Shown piece after piece: positions 51,559 through 60,893 of a DNA stretch of 64,000 bases. Source of the stretch: JAJEAO01 sp963667635 (GTDB taxonomy: Bacteria > Acidobacteriota > Vicinamibacteria > Marinacidobacterales > Marinacidobacteraceae); NCBI GenBank assembly GCA_965232015.1, contig OZ246946.1, positions 682,001 to 746,000 of the forward strand, given 5' to 3'. The first letter of the stretch is position 1; every line of letters begins with the position of its first letter. The notes beneath the pieces are model-generated. The model saw only the letters and a program-made list of their open reading frames with translations, made no database searches and was not told the DNA's origin. A program made the position numbers and the translations under genes.

Positions 51559-53739
51559 TTACTTGACGAAGAGCATGTCCCGGTAGGTGGGCAGGGGCCA
51601 CAGGTCGTCGGGGACGATCTTCTCCAGCCGGTCGGCGGCGTCGCGCACCGCGTTCGCGGCGGGGATCACGTTGTCCCGCATGTGGATCACCTTCTCCGAG
51701 ACCTCGTCGCCGCCGAGCTCGGCGTTTTGCGCGTCGAGTTCGTCGAGCGCTTCGCTCAGCTCGTCCAGCAGGGCCGCGACGCGCGCGATGCTGTTGTCGA
51801 GCGCCTTGGTGGAGGCTCCCGCCTCGCTGGCTCCGTGTCGCGCCGTGGTGAGCTGGTTCAGGTAGCTGACGACGGCGGGCAGGATCTGGCACCGCGCAAT
51901 GTATGCGGTGGTCTCGCCTTCGATGTTGATCTTGATGAAGTACTGCTCGGTGAAGACCTCGAGCCGGGCCTCCAGCTCGCGGTGCGACATCACGCCGTAG
52001 CGCTCGAACAGATCCAGGTTCTTCTTCGCGGCGAACGTCGGCAGGGCTTCGACGGTGGAGCCGGAGTTGATCAGCCCGCGGCGGGCGGCCTCCTCGACCC
52101 ACTCGGCCGAGTAGTTGTCGCCGTTGAAGATGATCCGCTTGAACGAGGGGATCTCGTTGGAGAGCAGCACCCAGAGCGCCTCTTCGAGCGACTTGCCGAT
52201 GCCGACGATGGGTTCGAGGACATCGGTCCACTGATCGATCGCTTCCGCGACGATCGTGTTGAGGATCGTGGCCGGCAGCGAGATGCTGGAGGACGAGCCC
52301 AGGGCCCGGAACTCGAACTTGTTGCCGGTGAAGGCGAAGGGCGAAGTGCGGTTGCGGTCGCCGGCGTGTCGCGGCAGGTCGGGCAGGACGTTGGTCCCGA
52401 GGCCGAGCAGACCGCCGTGGTCCCCCTTCTCCGCACGGCCGGACGCCTCCAACTGCTCGAAGATTTCGCCGAGCTGGCTGCCCAGGAACACCGAGATGAT
52501 GGCTGGGGGGGCTTCGTTCGCGCCGAGACGGTGGTCGTTGCCGGCGCTCGAAACGCAGGCGAGGAGGAGATCCTGGTGCTTGTCCACCGCGCTCATCACC
52601 GCGGTGCAGAAGAACAGGAAGATCAGGTTGTCGTGCGGCGTGTCGCCCGGATCCATGAGGTTCCGGTCGGAGGTGCCGAAGGACCAATTGAGGTGCTTGC
52701 CGCTGCCGTTGATCCCCGCGAAGGGCTTTTCGTGGAGGAGGCAGACGAAGCCGTAATGGCGGGCGTTGCGCTCCATGATCCGCATCGTGAGCTGCTGGTG
52801 ATCCGCCGCCACGTTCGCGTTCTCGTAGATGGGGGCCATCTCGTACTGGCCCGGCGCGACCTCGTTGTGGCGCGTCTTCATCGGCACGCCGAGCCGGTAG
52901 AGGTCCGTCTCGACCGACTGGATGTAGGCCAGCACCCGCTCGTGGATCGAGCCGAAGTAGTGATCGTCGAGTTCCTGGCCGCGGGGAGGCTTCGCTCCGA
53001 AGAGTGTCCGGCCCGAGGTCATGAGATCGGGTCGGCGGTAGTAGAACTCGCGGTCGAGGAGGAAGAACTCCTGCTCGGCGCCGAGGTTCGCCGTGACCCG
53101 TCCCGACTCGATCCCGAACAGCTTGAGCGCCCGGCGGGTCGTGCGGTCCAGCGCGTCAATGGACTTGAGCAGCGGGATCTTGGCGTCGAGGCTCTCGCCC
53201 GACCAGCTCGAAAAAGCGGTCGGGATGCAGAGGTAGGTCGCCGACTCGCCACCCATGATGAATGCCGGCGAGGTTGGATCCCACGCGGTATAGCCGCGCG
53301 CCTCGAAGGTGGCGCGCAGGCCGCCCGAGGGGAACGAGGACGCGTCGGGCTCGCCCTGGACGAGCTGCTCGCCCCCGAACTCGGTGATGGCGCGTCCGTC
53401 CCGTCCGACCTTGAGGAAGGAGTCGTGCTTCTCGGCGGTGGCGCCGGTGAGCGGCTGGAACCAGTGCGTGTAGTGGGTCGCGCCGCGCGAGAGGGCCCAG
53501 TCCTTCATGGCGGCGGCCGCGGCGTCCGCGACGCTCGGGTCGAGCGTATCCCCGTGCTCGATGGTCCGGAGGATCTGCTTGAAGGCCTTGTCCGGAAGCC
53601 GTGACTGCATCTCGCGGAGCCCGAAGGTGTCCGCGCCGAAGATGCGAGACAGCAGGTCGCGGTCGCTCGAGGGCGTCGGCTTGCGCCGGTTCCAGGTCTT
53701 GGCGGCGGTGACCGAATCGAATCGTTTCTGGTTGTTCAT
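51559..53739 (-). CDS. glnN: Glutamine synthetase type III
   Basis: A 726-residue GSIII enzyme (glutamate + NH3 + ATP to glutamine), much longer than type I. Family blocks: THYTHWFQPLTGATAEKHDSF, then RHNEVAPGQYEMAPIYEN, HLNWSFGTSDRNLMDPG, and the C-terminal LWPLPTYRDMLFVK. The catalytic core has EQEFFLLDREFYYRRPDL. Type III enzymes are typical of Bacteroidota, cyanobacteria and some Gemmatimonadota/Acidobacteriota. It stands alone: the region downstream (51444-51558) has two CCGGCGCGCCGG palindromes (51494-51505 and 51540-51551) and no gene. Confidence 0.96.
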   Translation of the reverse strand: MNNQKRFDSVTAAKTWNRRKPTPSSDRDLLSRIFGADTFGLREMQSRLPDKAFKQILRTIEHGDTLDPSVADAAAAAMKDWALSRGATHYTHWFQPLTGATAEKHDSFLKVGRDGRAITEFGGEQLVQGEPDASSFPSGGLRATFEARGYTAWDPTSPAFIMGGESATYLCIPTAFSSWSGESLDAKIPLLKSIDALDRTTRRALKLFGIESGRVTANLGAEQEFFLLDREFYYRRPDLMTSGRTLFGAKPPRGQELDDHYFGSIHERVLAYIQSVETDLYRLGVPMKTRHNEVAPGQYEMAPIYENANVAADHQQLTMRIMERNARHYGFVCLLHEKPFAGINGSGKHLNWSFGTSDRNLMDPGDTPHDNLIFLFFCTAVMSAVDKHQDLLLACVSSAGNDHRLGANEAPPAIISVFLGSQLGEIFEQLEASGRAEKGDHGGLLGLGTNVLPDLPRHAGDRNRTSPFAFTGNKFEFRALGSSSSISLPATILNTIVAEAIDQWTDVLEPIVGIGKSLEEALWVLLSNEIPSFKRIIFNGDNYSAEWVEEAARRGLINSGSTVEALPTFAAKKNLDLFERYGVMSHRELEARLEVFTEQYFIKINIEGETTAYIARCQILPAVVSYLNQLTTARHGASEAGASTKALDNSIARVAALLDELSEALDELDAQNAELGGDEVSEKVIHMRDNVIPAANAVRDAADRLEKIVPDDLWPLPTYRDMLFVK

Positions 53740-54008
53740 GGGGTGGCGTCCAAGGTGAACTCGAGGCTCATCGGAGTAACCGGAGCCTGGCGGGGGGAGG
53801 GGCTCGGGGCCGTTCGGATGTCAAACAATACCGTGCCCGGCGGGCGCGATAACGGAATGGCCGTGTCGGGACGCAGCCTCGATCCGGCCCGAGCCGGGAC
53901 TCCGGCCTGTTTCCGTTCCGGTGGCTTCGGCCGGGACCGGTCTCGGAGGGTCCGGGATCGCCACGTGGACAGGTCCCGGTGGCGCGGCGTTGGTAGCATC
54001 GGGGCGCC

Positions 54009-54191
54009 ATGGCGGAGTCGGGCGGCAGTCGCATCAGCGTCGATCAGGGCGGGCTGGGGTTCACGCTCTGGATGATCGGGTGGCTCTTCACGATCGGCGC
54101 CCTGGGGCTGAGTTTCGGCCGCGGTCTGCTCGGCCTGATCCTGTGGCCGTACTACCTCGGCGTGCACTTCGCCGGGGTCTTCGGCTGGTGA
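54009..54191 (+). CDS. Small membrane protein
   Basis: A 60-residue protein with one or two hydrophobic helices (LGFTLWMIGWLFTIGALGLS and GLLGLILWPYYLGVHFAGV). The start MAESGGSRIS follows a GC-rich stretch; a polar N-terminus precedes the first helix. It is likely a real small inner-membrane protein, since the composition and hydrophobic pattern are unlike random high-GC frames. Function unknown. It lies between the glnN promoter region and the PLP decarboxylase. Confidence 0.65.
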   Translation: MAESGGSRISVDQGGLGFTLWMIGWLFTIGALGLSFGRGLLGLILWPYYLGVHFAGVFGW

Positions 54192-54280
54192 TCTTGCGCC
54201 TCGGCTGAGCCGGGGTCGCTTTCCGGCCGGGACCGGGTTCCGGTGGGCCGGGGTCGGCGTGAAATTGCCGGACGGGGGTG

Positions 54281-54350
54281 CGGCGCACGACGGCCGGCGC
54301 CCCGGCAAGGGATCGGGGCCCGGCGCACGACGGCCGGCGCGCCGGCTCGA
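54281..54350. repeat. Short direct repeats with GC palindrome
   Basis: A 20-bp sequence, CGGCGCACGACGGCCGGCGC, occurs at 54281-54300 and again at 54321-54340, exactly 40 bp apart, the same period as the tandem block at 25529-25706. The second copy runs into CCGGCGCGCCGG. The block lies just upstream of the decarboxylase start at 54372 and carries inverted-repeat potential. No protein is encoded. Confidence 0.65.
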
Positions 54351-54371
54351 GCGGTCCCATAATCCCGCGGC

Positions 54372-55808
54372 ATGGATCACCTGACGCCCCGGGAGTTCGC
54401 CGCGCAGGGCCGCGAGGTCCTCGACTGGATCGCCGCCTACTGGGAGCGGGTGGAGGATCTGCCCGTGCTGTCGAGGGTGGAGCCGGGAGAGGTCCGCTCC
54501 CGGCTGCCGGGTCGGCCCCCGGAGCGCGGAGAGCCGTTCGAGGCGGTGCTCCGCGATCTGGACGAGATCGTCCTGCCCGGCGTCACCCACTGGCAGTCGC
54601 CGAACTTCTTCGCGTTCTTCCCCTCGAACCTCTCGGGGTCGTCGGTGCTGGGAGAGCTGCTCTCGGCGGGCCTCGGAGTGCAGGGGATGCTGTGGGCCAC
54701 GAGTCCGGCCTGCACCGAGATCGAGACCCATGTGCTCGACTGGATGGCCGAGCTCATCGGGCTTCCCCAGCGCTTCCGCTCCGACGGGACGGGCGGCGGC
54801 GTGATCCAGGACACCGCGTCCTCCGCGACGCTCACGGCGCTCCTCGCCGCCCGGGAGCGGGCCACGGACTTCGAGTCGAACCGCGTTGGCGCCCGCGCCC
54901 CCCTCACCGCCTACGGGTCGGAGGAGTCCCACTCCTCGCTCCTGAAGGCGGTCCGGATCGCCGGTCTGGGCAGCGACAACCTGCGCTCGATTCCGACCGA
55001 CCCGACGACCCGGGCGGCGCTCCCCGACGCCTTCGAGAAGCAGGTCGAGACGGATCTGGCGGCCGGGCGCATCCCGGCGTTCGTCTCGGTGACGCTCGGC
55101 ACGACCTCCACCGGGGCGTTCGATCCGCTGCGCCGCATCGCGGAGATCGCGCGGCGCCGCCGGATCTGGGTTCACGTGGACGCCGCCATGTCCGGCACGG
55201 CGTTCCTGTGCCCCGAGTTCCGACCGTTGCAGGACGGCGTGGAGCTCGCCGATTCCTACTGCTTCAACCCCCACAAGTGGATGTTCACGAACTTCGACTG
55301 CGACTGCTTCTGGGTCGCGGACCGGAGCGCGCTGATCCGGACGCTTTCGGTGACGCCCGAATACCTGCGGAACCAGGCGTCCGAGTCAGGCGAGGTGTTC
55401 GACTACCGCGACTGGCAGATCCCGCTCGGGCGTCGGTTCCGGGCGTTGAAGCTGTGGCTGGTCCTGCGGCACTACGGCGCGGAGGGGCTGCGGCGACACA
55501 TCCGGGCGCACGTGGCGCTCGGGCAGGAGTTTCTGGCGCTCGTGGACGCCGAGCCCGACTTCGAGGTCCTGACCCCGGCACCGCTGAACCACGTGACGTT
55601 CCGTTACCGGCCGGAGGGCGCGGCCGATCCCGACGAGCTCAACATGCGTCTCCTCCACCGCCTCAACCAGTCGGGCGCGCTCTACCTGACCCACACCCGC
55701 GTGCCGTCCGGAGTCGCGCTGCGCCTGGTCGTCGCGCAGACGAACACGACCCGCGACCACGTCCTCGCCGCGTGGCGGGCGATCCGCGACACCGCCCGCT
55801 CGGCCTGA
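54372..55808 (+). CDS. PLP-dependent aromatic-L-amino-acid decarboxylase type enzyme, 2
   Basis: A 478-residue group II decarboxylase. N-terminal MDHLTPREFAAQGREVLDWI and VTHWQSPNFFAFFPSN are the DOPA/tryptophan decarboxylase-like opening. Cofactor residues are H187 (SEESHSS), D270 (VHVDAAMSG) and K302 (FNPHKWMFTNFDC). It is more like eukaryotic-type AADC than the paralogue at 13153-14634. It would make an aromatic amine from Phe, Tyr, Trp or DOPA; the substrate is not predictable. Confidence 0.9.
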   Translation: MDHLTPREFAAQGREVLDWIAAYWERVEDLPVLSRVEPGEVRSRLPGRPPERGEPFEAVLRDLDEIVLPGVTHWQSPNFFAFFPSNLSGSSVLGELLSAGLGVQGMLWATSPACTEIETHVLDWMAELIGLPQRFRSDGTGGGVIQDTASSATLTALLAARERATDFESNRVGARAPLTAYGSEESHSSLLKAVRIAGLGSDNLRSIPTDPTTRAALPDAFEKQVETDLAAGRIPAFVSVTLGTTSTGAFDPLRRIAEIARRRRIWVHVDAAMSGTAFLCPEFRPLQDGVELADSYCFNPHKWMFTNFDCDCFWVADRSALIRTLSVTPEYLRNQASESGEVFDYRDWQIPLGRRFRALKLWLVLRHYGAEGLRRHIRAHVALGQEFLALVDAEPDFEVLTPAPLNHVTFRYRPEGAADPDELNMRLLHRLNQSGALYLTHTRVPSGVALRLVVAQTNTTRDHVLAAWRAIRDTARSA

Positions 55809-55817
55809 GCCTCCCGG

Positions 55818-56927
55818 CTACCGCTCCGTGAGCGCGGACCCGGTCCCGGCGGCCGCGTCGAGGTGGAGGACGCGCTGCGGGAAGGGGATCCGAATGCCGG
55901 CTTCGGCGAACGCCTCGTGGACGCGGGCGTGGAGCGCGTCGAGGGCTCGTCCCCGCTCCTCCGCGAGGGCGATCCAGCCGAGCAGTTCGAATCGCATCCC
56001 CGAGTCCTGGAATTCGCGGAACCTGACCCGGGGTTCGGGCTCGGGGCGCACCAGCGGCTCGGCCCGGGCGACGTCCATGAGCACCTGTCGCACCCGTTCC
56101 ACGTCGCTGCCGTAGGCGACGCCCACGCTCAGCCGGACCCGCTGGCTCACCGCCGGGCCGCCGCTCTCGTTGATGACGGTGGAATTGGCGATCGTCGCGT
56201 TCGGGATGGTGATCTCGATCTCGTCGCGGGTGAGGATCCGGGTGCTGCGGAGACCGATGTGAGTGACCTCGCCGCGCAGGCCGGACCGGTCGGTGAGGAC
56301 GATGTAGTCGCCGATCCGGTAGGGGGCGTCGGCGAGGATCGAGACGCCGGCGAACAGGTTGGCGAGGGTGTCGCGGGCCGCGAAACCGACGGCGATGCCG
56401 GCGATCCCCACCGAAGCGGCCCAGCCGGCCACGTCGATGTTCCAAAGCGCCAGTCCGATGTAGGTGGCGACGCCGATGAGCGCGACACTCGAGAGGATGG
56501 AGAACAGCGGCTGGCTGGCGGGCTGGACCGCCCGGAAGCGCTCCGGGTGGGCGCTCATCCACCCGACGAGCTCGCCGGACAGCGGCACCAGCGCGAAGAT
56601 CCAGGTCAGGAGCGCGAGACTCTGGATCACGTTGATCGCCAGACCCTCGAATCGCGGTGGAAGCTCCACGAGGACGACCGCCAGATAGAACCCGACGAGC
56701 ATCGTGCTCCGGATCAGCGGGTGGTGAAGCCGGTCGAGGATGAGATCGTCCACCTCGGTCTTGGTTTGGCGGACGAAGCGCAGGAACACGGCGCTCAGGA
56801 GGCGATCCGCCAGTCGCGCCACCGCCCCGGCGGTGACGGCGATGAGGAGGGCCGCCCAGTAGCGGAGGCCGGGAATCCGGGAGAGGACCTCCGAGACGGT
56901 CTCGATCGCGGCCGAAATCGTGTCCAT
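55818..56927 (-). CDS. MscS-family mechanosensitive channel
   Basis: A 369-residue small-conductance mechanosensitive channel. Several N-terminal membrane helices lead to the pore helix GWAASVGIAGIAVGFAARDTL with the ANLFAGVSIL exit, and the MscS beta domain (YRIGDYIVLTDRSGLRGEV, then HIGLRSTRILTRDEI). It releases solutes on hypo-osmotic shock. It is the last gene of a three-gene chain (ygfZ-like, amidohydrolase, mscS), its ATG overlapping the amidohydrolase stop by 1 nt. Confidence 0.92.
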   Translation of the reverse strand: MDTISAAIETVSEVLSRIPGLRYWAALLIAVTAGAVARLADRLLSAVFLRFVRQTKTEVDDLILDRLHHPLIRSTMLVGFYLAVVLVELPPRFEGLAINVIQSLALLTWIFALVPLSGELVGWMSAHPERFRAVQPASQPLFSILSSVALIGVATYIGLALWNIDVAGWAASVGIAGIAVGFAARDTLANLFAGVSILADAPYRIGDYIVLTDRSGLRGEVTHIGLRSTRILTRDEIEITIPNATIANSTVINESGGPAVSQRVRLSVGVAYGSDVERVRQVLMDVARAEPLVRPEPEPRVRFREFQDSGMRFELLGWIALAEERGRALDALHARVHEAFAEAGIRIPFPQRVLHLDAAAGTGSALTER

Positions 56928-58612
56928 CAGGGTGCTTCTCCGGCTGGGGCGGCCCGGTGGGTGATCCGCCCGGCGGCGATCGTGAGGGCGGCGGACAGGC
57001 CGGGGATGTCGCCCTCGGGCACCGCGAAATAGGAGTCGGCGAGCACCGCGAGGTCGGCGTCCATGCCGGGCGCGAGCGTCCCCCGCCGGGTCTCGGCGAA
57101 GACCTGCCAGGCGTAGTCGCGGGTCATGTGGAGCAGCGCTTCATCGCGCGAGACCGCGTGCTCGGGGCCCTGGACCCCGGCCGAGAGCGTGTCCCGGGAG
57201 ACGAAGTGGTAGAGCACCTCGAACGGGTTGTGCGGGACGACCGGCGAGTCGGTGCCGAGCGAGACCGGGATCCCCTCGGCGGCGTAGAGGCCGACCGGGG
57301 TGGTGAGCGCGGCGCGATCCGCGCCCCAGTAGGAGACCAGGCTGGGGGCGGCGACGTAGAGGTGGTGCTGGGCGGTCACGGAGACGCCCATTCGCCGCAT
57401 CCGCTCGAACTGGTCCGGCGCCGGAATGAAGCCGTGCTCGATGATCCAGCGGCGGCCGGTGACGGCGCTCTCGGCGTGGGCCGCCTCGTAGGCGTCGAGC
57501 ACCAGATCCATGGCGGCGTCGCCGACTGCGTGGGTTCCGACGCGCCAGCCGAGCCGGTTCAGGGTGCGGACCGTCTGGTGGAACGACTCCGTCGGCATCG
57601 TCTGGAGCCCGAAGTAGGTTCCGCCCCGTCCCCACGGCTCTTCGTAGGGCTCGCGCATCCAGCCGCCCTCGAAGCCTCCGTCCACGCCCAGCTTGACCCC
57701 GCCGACCGACAGCAGGCCGGTCGAGAACTCGGGGCCGACGCCCCACGAGTCCACAACCGACGCGACCTCGTCCGGCTCGGCGCCCCGCAGCCGGAACAGG
57801 AACTCGATGCGCACCGGGAGCCGGTTCTCCTCGGCCAGAGTTCGGAACCGCCCGAACTGCTCCGGGGAGCCGCCGGGGATGCGCAGCGCGGTGATCCCGT
57901 AAGCGGCCATCGTCCGGAGATGGTCGAGGAGACGCTCGGCGGGATCCCCCTCGGGTTCGTCCCGGGGGAGGCGCACCGGATCCTTGGCGCGGTCCACGAG
58001 CTCCCCGTTCAGCCGGCCGTCGGGATAGCGGCCGATGCGGCCCCCGGGCGGGGCCTCGGCGGTCTCCTCGATGCCGAACCGGGCGAGGGCGGGGGAGTTG
58101 AGGATGAACTCGTGGCCGCCGCGGACGACGACCACCGGGTGGTCGGGGGCCGCCTCGTCGAGATCGTCGCGCAGCGGCAGCCGCGCCTCGGCGAGCTGTC
58201 CCTCGTGCCAGTTGCTGTTCGTGACCACGAGCCCGCCGGTCTCGGTGTCAGCGGCGCGGGCGGCGATGGCCTGTTTCAGCTCCGCCAGCGTGCGCACGCC
58301 GGACAGATCCACGCCGGAGCCGCCGCCAAGGGAGTGGAAGTGGTTGTCGGTGAGGCCGGGGACCACGGTCCGCCCGTCGAGGGCGACGGTCTCGGTCTCG
58401 GGCCCGCGGCGGCGCAGGACTTCGTCGTTGGCGCCGACCGCGGCGATCCGGTCTCCGGTGATGGCGAGGGCCTCGACGACTCCGAGCGACTCGTCGAGGG
58501 TGTGGATGCGTCCGCCGTGGAGGATGAGGTCGGCGGACGGCGGCGCGTCGCAGCCGAGGAGCGCGCCGACCGCGAGCGAGGCGGCCGCGAACGGAGGGTG
58601 CCTGCGCGGCAT
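56927..58612 (-). CDS. Amidohydrolase family lipoprotein (YtcJ-like)
   Basis: A 561-residue metal-dependent hydrolase. The N-terminus ends in a lipobox (AVGALLGC, Cys21), so it is a predicted lipoprotein. Metal ligands H91-x-H93 (LTDNHFHSLGG), then VGTHAVGDAAMDL, WIIEHGFIP and SLGTDSPVVPHNPFEVLYH are the layout of the YtcJ/N-substituted-formamide deformylase group. It hydrolyses an unknown amide or imide. It is flanked by 1-nt overlaps with both neighbours. Confidence 0.9.
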   Translation of the reverse strand: MPRRHPPFAAASLAVGALLGCDAPPSADLILHGGRIHTLDESLGVVEALAITGDRIAAVGANDEVLRRRGPETETVALDGRTVVPGLTDNHFHSLGGGSGVDLSGVRTLAELKQAIAARAADTETGGLVVTNSNWHEGQLAEARLPLRDDLDEAAPDHPVVVVRGGHEFILNSPALARFGIEETAEAPPGGRIGRYPDGRLNGELVDRAKDPVRLPRDEPEGDPAERLLDHLRTMAAYGITALRIPGGSPEQFGRFRTLAEENRLPVRIEFLFRLRGAEPDEVASVVDSWGVGPEFSTGLLSVGGVKLGVDGGFEGGWMREPYEEPWGRGGTYFGLQTMPTESFHQTVRTLNRLGWRVGTHAVGDAAMDLVLDAYEAAHAESAVTGRRWIIEHGFIPAPDQFERMRRMGVSVTAQHHLYVAAPSLVSYWGADRAALTTPVGLYAAEGIPVSLGTDSPVVPHNPFEVLYHFVSRDTLSAGVQGPEHAVSRDEALLHMTRDYAWQVFAETRRGTLAPGMDADLAVLADSYFAVPEGDIPGLSAALTIAAGRITHRAAPAGEAP

Positions 58613-59631
58613 CAGTCGGGCAGGACGCGGCCCCGGTAGCGCCCGGTATCGAGGTCCGCGGTGACGATGGCGCCGACGGGGACCTGCGCGCGGAGGATGG
58701 CGAGCCCGAGCGCCGGCAGGCGGGATCGGAACTCCCACCCCGACGGCGGGTCGAACGCGGAGCCGAAGCGGCCGACGACCCGGCCGTCGAGCTCGAGCGG
58801 GGTGGACGCCGGTGGCGCGCCGGCGCCGGCGCGGGAAGCCAGCCGACGAAGAAGGCGCGGGATCCGGCCGCGGTGCGCCTGACGGGCGACGAACTCCTGA
58901 CCGATGTAACACCCCTGGCCGAGTCGGGCATGGGCGGCGAGCCCGGACTCGGCGACCCGCGAGGTCGCGTTCAGCTCGCTTTCCCAGGCCGGCTCGCCGG
59001 CGGCGACTCGGAGGTAGCCGCGCTCGTCCGAACCGGCCCGCTCCACCGATTGCCGAGTGAGGGATGCGGCGGCGAGGTCGAGTCCGTACGGAATCTCGAG
59101 GAATCGGAGCCGCCACGTCGGCCACGATCGGAACAGCCGCCGGATCAGGAACGCGCCGCCCCGGTCGCGGGGTAGATCGGCCCCGGTTCCCGGGGTGAGC
59201 CGGGAGAGATCGAGGTTGGCGGGGACCGGCCACCTCAGGTCCGCCAGGATCCCCTCGATGATCGTCTCCGACCCGAACCCCTGCAAGAGCACGCTGCCGC
59301 CGGCGTCGCCGTCGAGCGGGGAAAGCTCGACGTCGTCCGCGATCCGGTAGCGATCGAGGCCGGTCAGAAGCGCATCGCGCCGCCGCCACTCGGTCTCGAG
59401 CACGATCGCGTCGCGGGTGGTGGAGGCGGTTCCCGCCGCGATCAGCGCTCCCTTGGGGGTGAGGAGCGCGGTGCGGGACACGCCGCCGACCGGCGGCACC
59501 GTCCCCGAGAGGATGCGCCGAAGGAAGTCCACCCGGTCCCGTCCGGTGACCAGGATCGCGTCACCGTCCCGCTCCGGGTTCCACTGCCGCGGCGCATCCG
59601 GAGGAATCTCGAAATCCCGGGGAACGGCCAT
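58612..59631 (-). CDS. ygfZ: YgfZ/GcvT-like folate-binding protein
   Basis: A 339-residue tetrahydrofolate-binding protein of the YgfZ family, involved in Fe-S cluster maintenance. The diagnostic C-terminal motif is GQGCYIGQEFVARQAHRGR, with Cys in the K-G-C-Y-x-G-Q-E position (Gly/Gln replaces the usual Lys here). The rest is of aminomethyltransferase fold. It is first in the operon. With two Fe-S nucleases and a 2Fe-2S hydroxylase in the window, such a maintenance factor is useful, but that link is inference. Confidence 0.88.
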   Translation of the reverse strand: MAVPRDFEIPPDAPRQWNPERDGDAILVTGRDRVDFLRRILSGTVPPVGGVSRTALLTPKGALIAAGTASTTRDAIVLETEWRRRDALLTGLDRYRIADDVELSPLDGDAGGSVLLQGFGSETIIEGILADLRWPVPANLDLSRLTPGTGADLPRDRGGAFLIRRLFRSWPTWRLRFLEIPYGLDLAAASLTRQSVERAGSDERGYLRVAAGEPAWESELNATSRVAESGLAAHARLGQGCYIGQEFVARQAHRGRIPRLLRRLASRAGAGAPPASTPLELDGRVVGRFGSAFDPPSGWEFRSRLPALGLAILRAQVPVGAIVTADLDTGRYRGRVLPD

Positions 59632-59686
59632 GCGGGCTCTATGCTACCGGCCCGCTGCGTTGATGCCGTCCGCGGAGAAACGACCC

Positions 59687-60835
59687 ATGAACGTGCTCCT
59701 CCCCATCGTCCGCGAGGCCTTCGGCGAGGGCGCCGCCGCCTCCCGCGGGCTCGACTTCGACCCCGCCGCGGGGCCGCGCCCGCTTCTGCCACGGCCGGTG
59801 GCGGCGGACGCCGAGGCGCTGAGCGACCTGCTCGAGTCGCTGGCCTGGTTCTGGAACACGAACGCCGAGTGGGCGGAGGAACAGGTCGCGGTCGGCCCTT
59901 CCTATCGGGCGCTGGTGGCCGCGCTCGTCGAGACCTTCGGGGTGCGGCGCGGTCAGTCCGTGGTGCTCCCGCTCTCGGAGCCGGACGATCGGCTGGCCGC
60001 CTGGCGCGAGGCGCTGCCGACGGGAGTGGGGGTCCGGCCGTGGCGGCCGCGCCGGCGGGGACGCCTCGCCGTCGGGGATCTCGAAGCCGTGGTGGACTCC
60101 GACACCCGGATCGTGGTGCAGACCAAGGCGTGCGCGGTGACCGGGGCGCTGAACGAGACCATCCCGGTGGCGCAGCGGTTCGCCGGGACTCCGGTCCGGG
60201 TGGTGGCGGAAGCGAGCCACTTCCTCTCCCACGGATCCCTCGATATCCGCAACCTTCGCTGCGACGCGCTGATCGCGGCGGCGGACGGCTTCTTCGGCGC
60301 GCAGGGTGCGGCGGCGTGGAGGCGCCGGCCGTCGGCTCAGGAGCCGCCGGGACCCCGATCCGCGGGTGCGACGGCGGTCGCGGCGTGGGGTCGGTCCCTG
60401 GCCTACGTGGAGCGGTTGGGAACGTCGGAGGCGGCGCCCGTCGCCCCGCCGTCGGAGCGGTTCGGACGCCGGGAGGCGATGCGACGCGGGATGCAGGCGA
60501 TCCGGCAGGAGGAACGGATCCTCTCGCGCGAGATGCTGCGCACGTTGGGTCGGTTCCCGCGCATCCGCGTCCTCGGCGAGTCGGACGCCGTCCGGGCCGC
60601 CGCCCGAATTCCCACGTTCACGTTCGTGGTCGAGGGGAGGGAGGCGACCGGAGTGGCGCGAGCTCTCCGAGAGTCGGGCGTCGAGGTGGACGCCGGTTCG
60701 CTCGGTTCGGCGGCGACTCTGGAGGCTCTCGGGGTGGAGCCCCGGGTCGGAGCGGTGCGGGTTGGTCTCTCGCACTACCACACGGCCGAGGACATCCGCC
60801 GGTTCGGCGACTGTCTGGAAGCGGTTCTGGGCTGA
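59687..60835 (+). CDS. Class V aminotransferase-fold protein without the PLP lysine
   Basis: A 382-residue protein of the cysteine desulfurase-like fold. The segment EASHFLSHGSLDIRNLRCDA corresponds to the usual D-x-H ... iDv..l..D region, but where the motif S-x-H-K or S-x-x-K-F-F-G-P is expected it reads AAADGFFGAQGAAAWRR. Thus the Schiff-base lysine is Gly (ADG) and the following Pro is Ala. The rest of the domain is intact (TFTFVVEGREATGVARAL, SHYHTAEDI). It is probably a non-PLP or regulatory relative. The start at 59687 is chosen; 59663 adds eight residues. Confidence 0.8.
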   Translation: MNVLLPIVREAFGEGAAASRGLDFDPAAGPRPLLPRPVAADAEALSDLLESLAWFWNTNAEWAEEQVAVGPSYRALVAALVETFGVRRGQSVVLPLSEPDDRLAAWREALPTGVGVRPWRPRRRGRLAVGDLEAVVDSDTRIVVQTKACAVTGALNETIPVAQRFAGTPVRVVAEASHFLSHGSLDIRNLRCDALIAAADGFFGAQGAAAWRRRPSAQEPPGPRSAGATAVAAWGRSLAYVERLGTSEAAPVAPPSERFGRREAMRRGMQAIRQEERILSREMLRTLGRFPRIRVLGESDAVRAAARIPTFTFVVEGREATGVARALRESGVEVDAGSLGSAATLEALGVEPRVGAVRVGLSHYHTAEDIRRFGDCLEAVLG

Positions 60836-60893
60836 GCCGTCGCGGGCTCCCGCCGCGAGGCCGTAGGATCGGCGAATCGGGAGGAGTCTGTTC

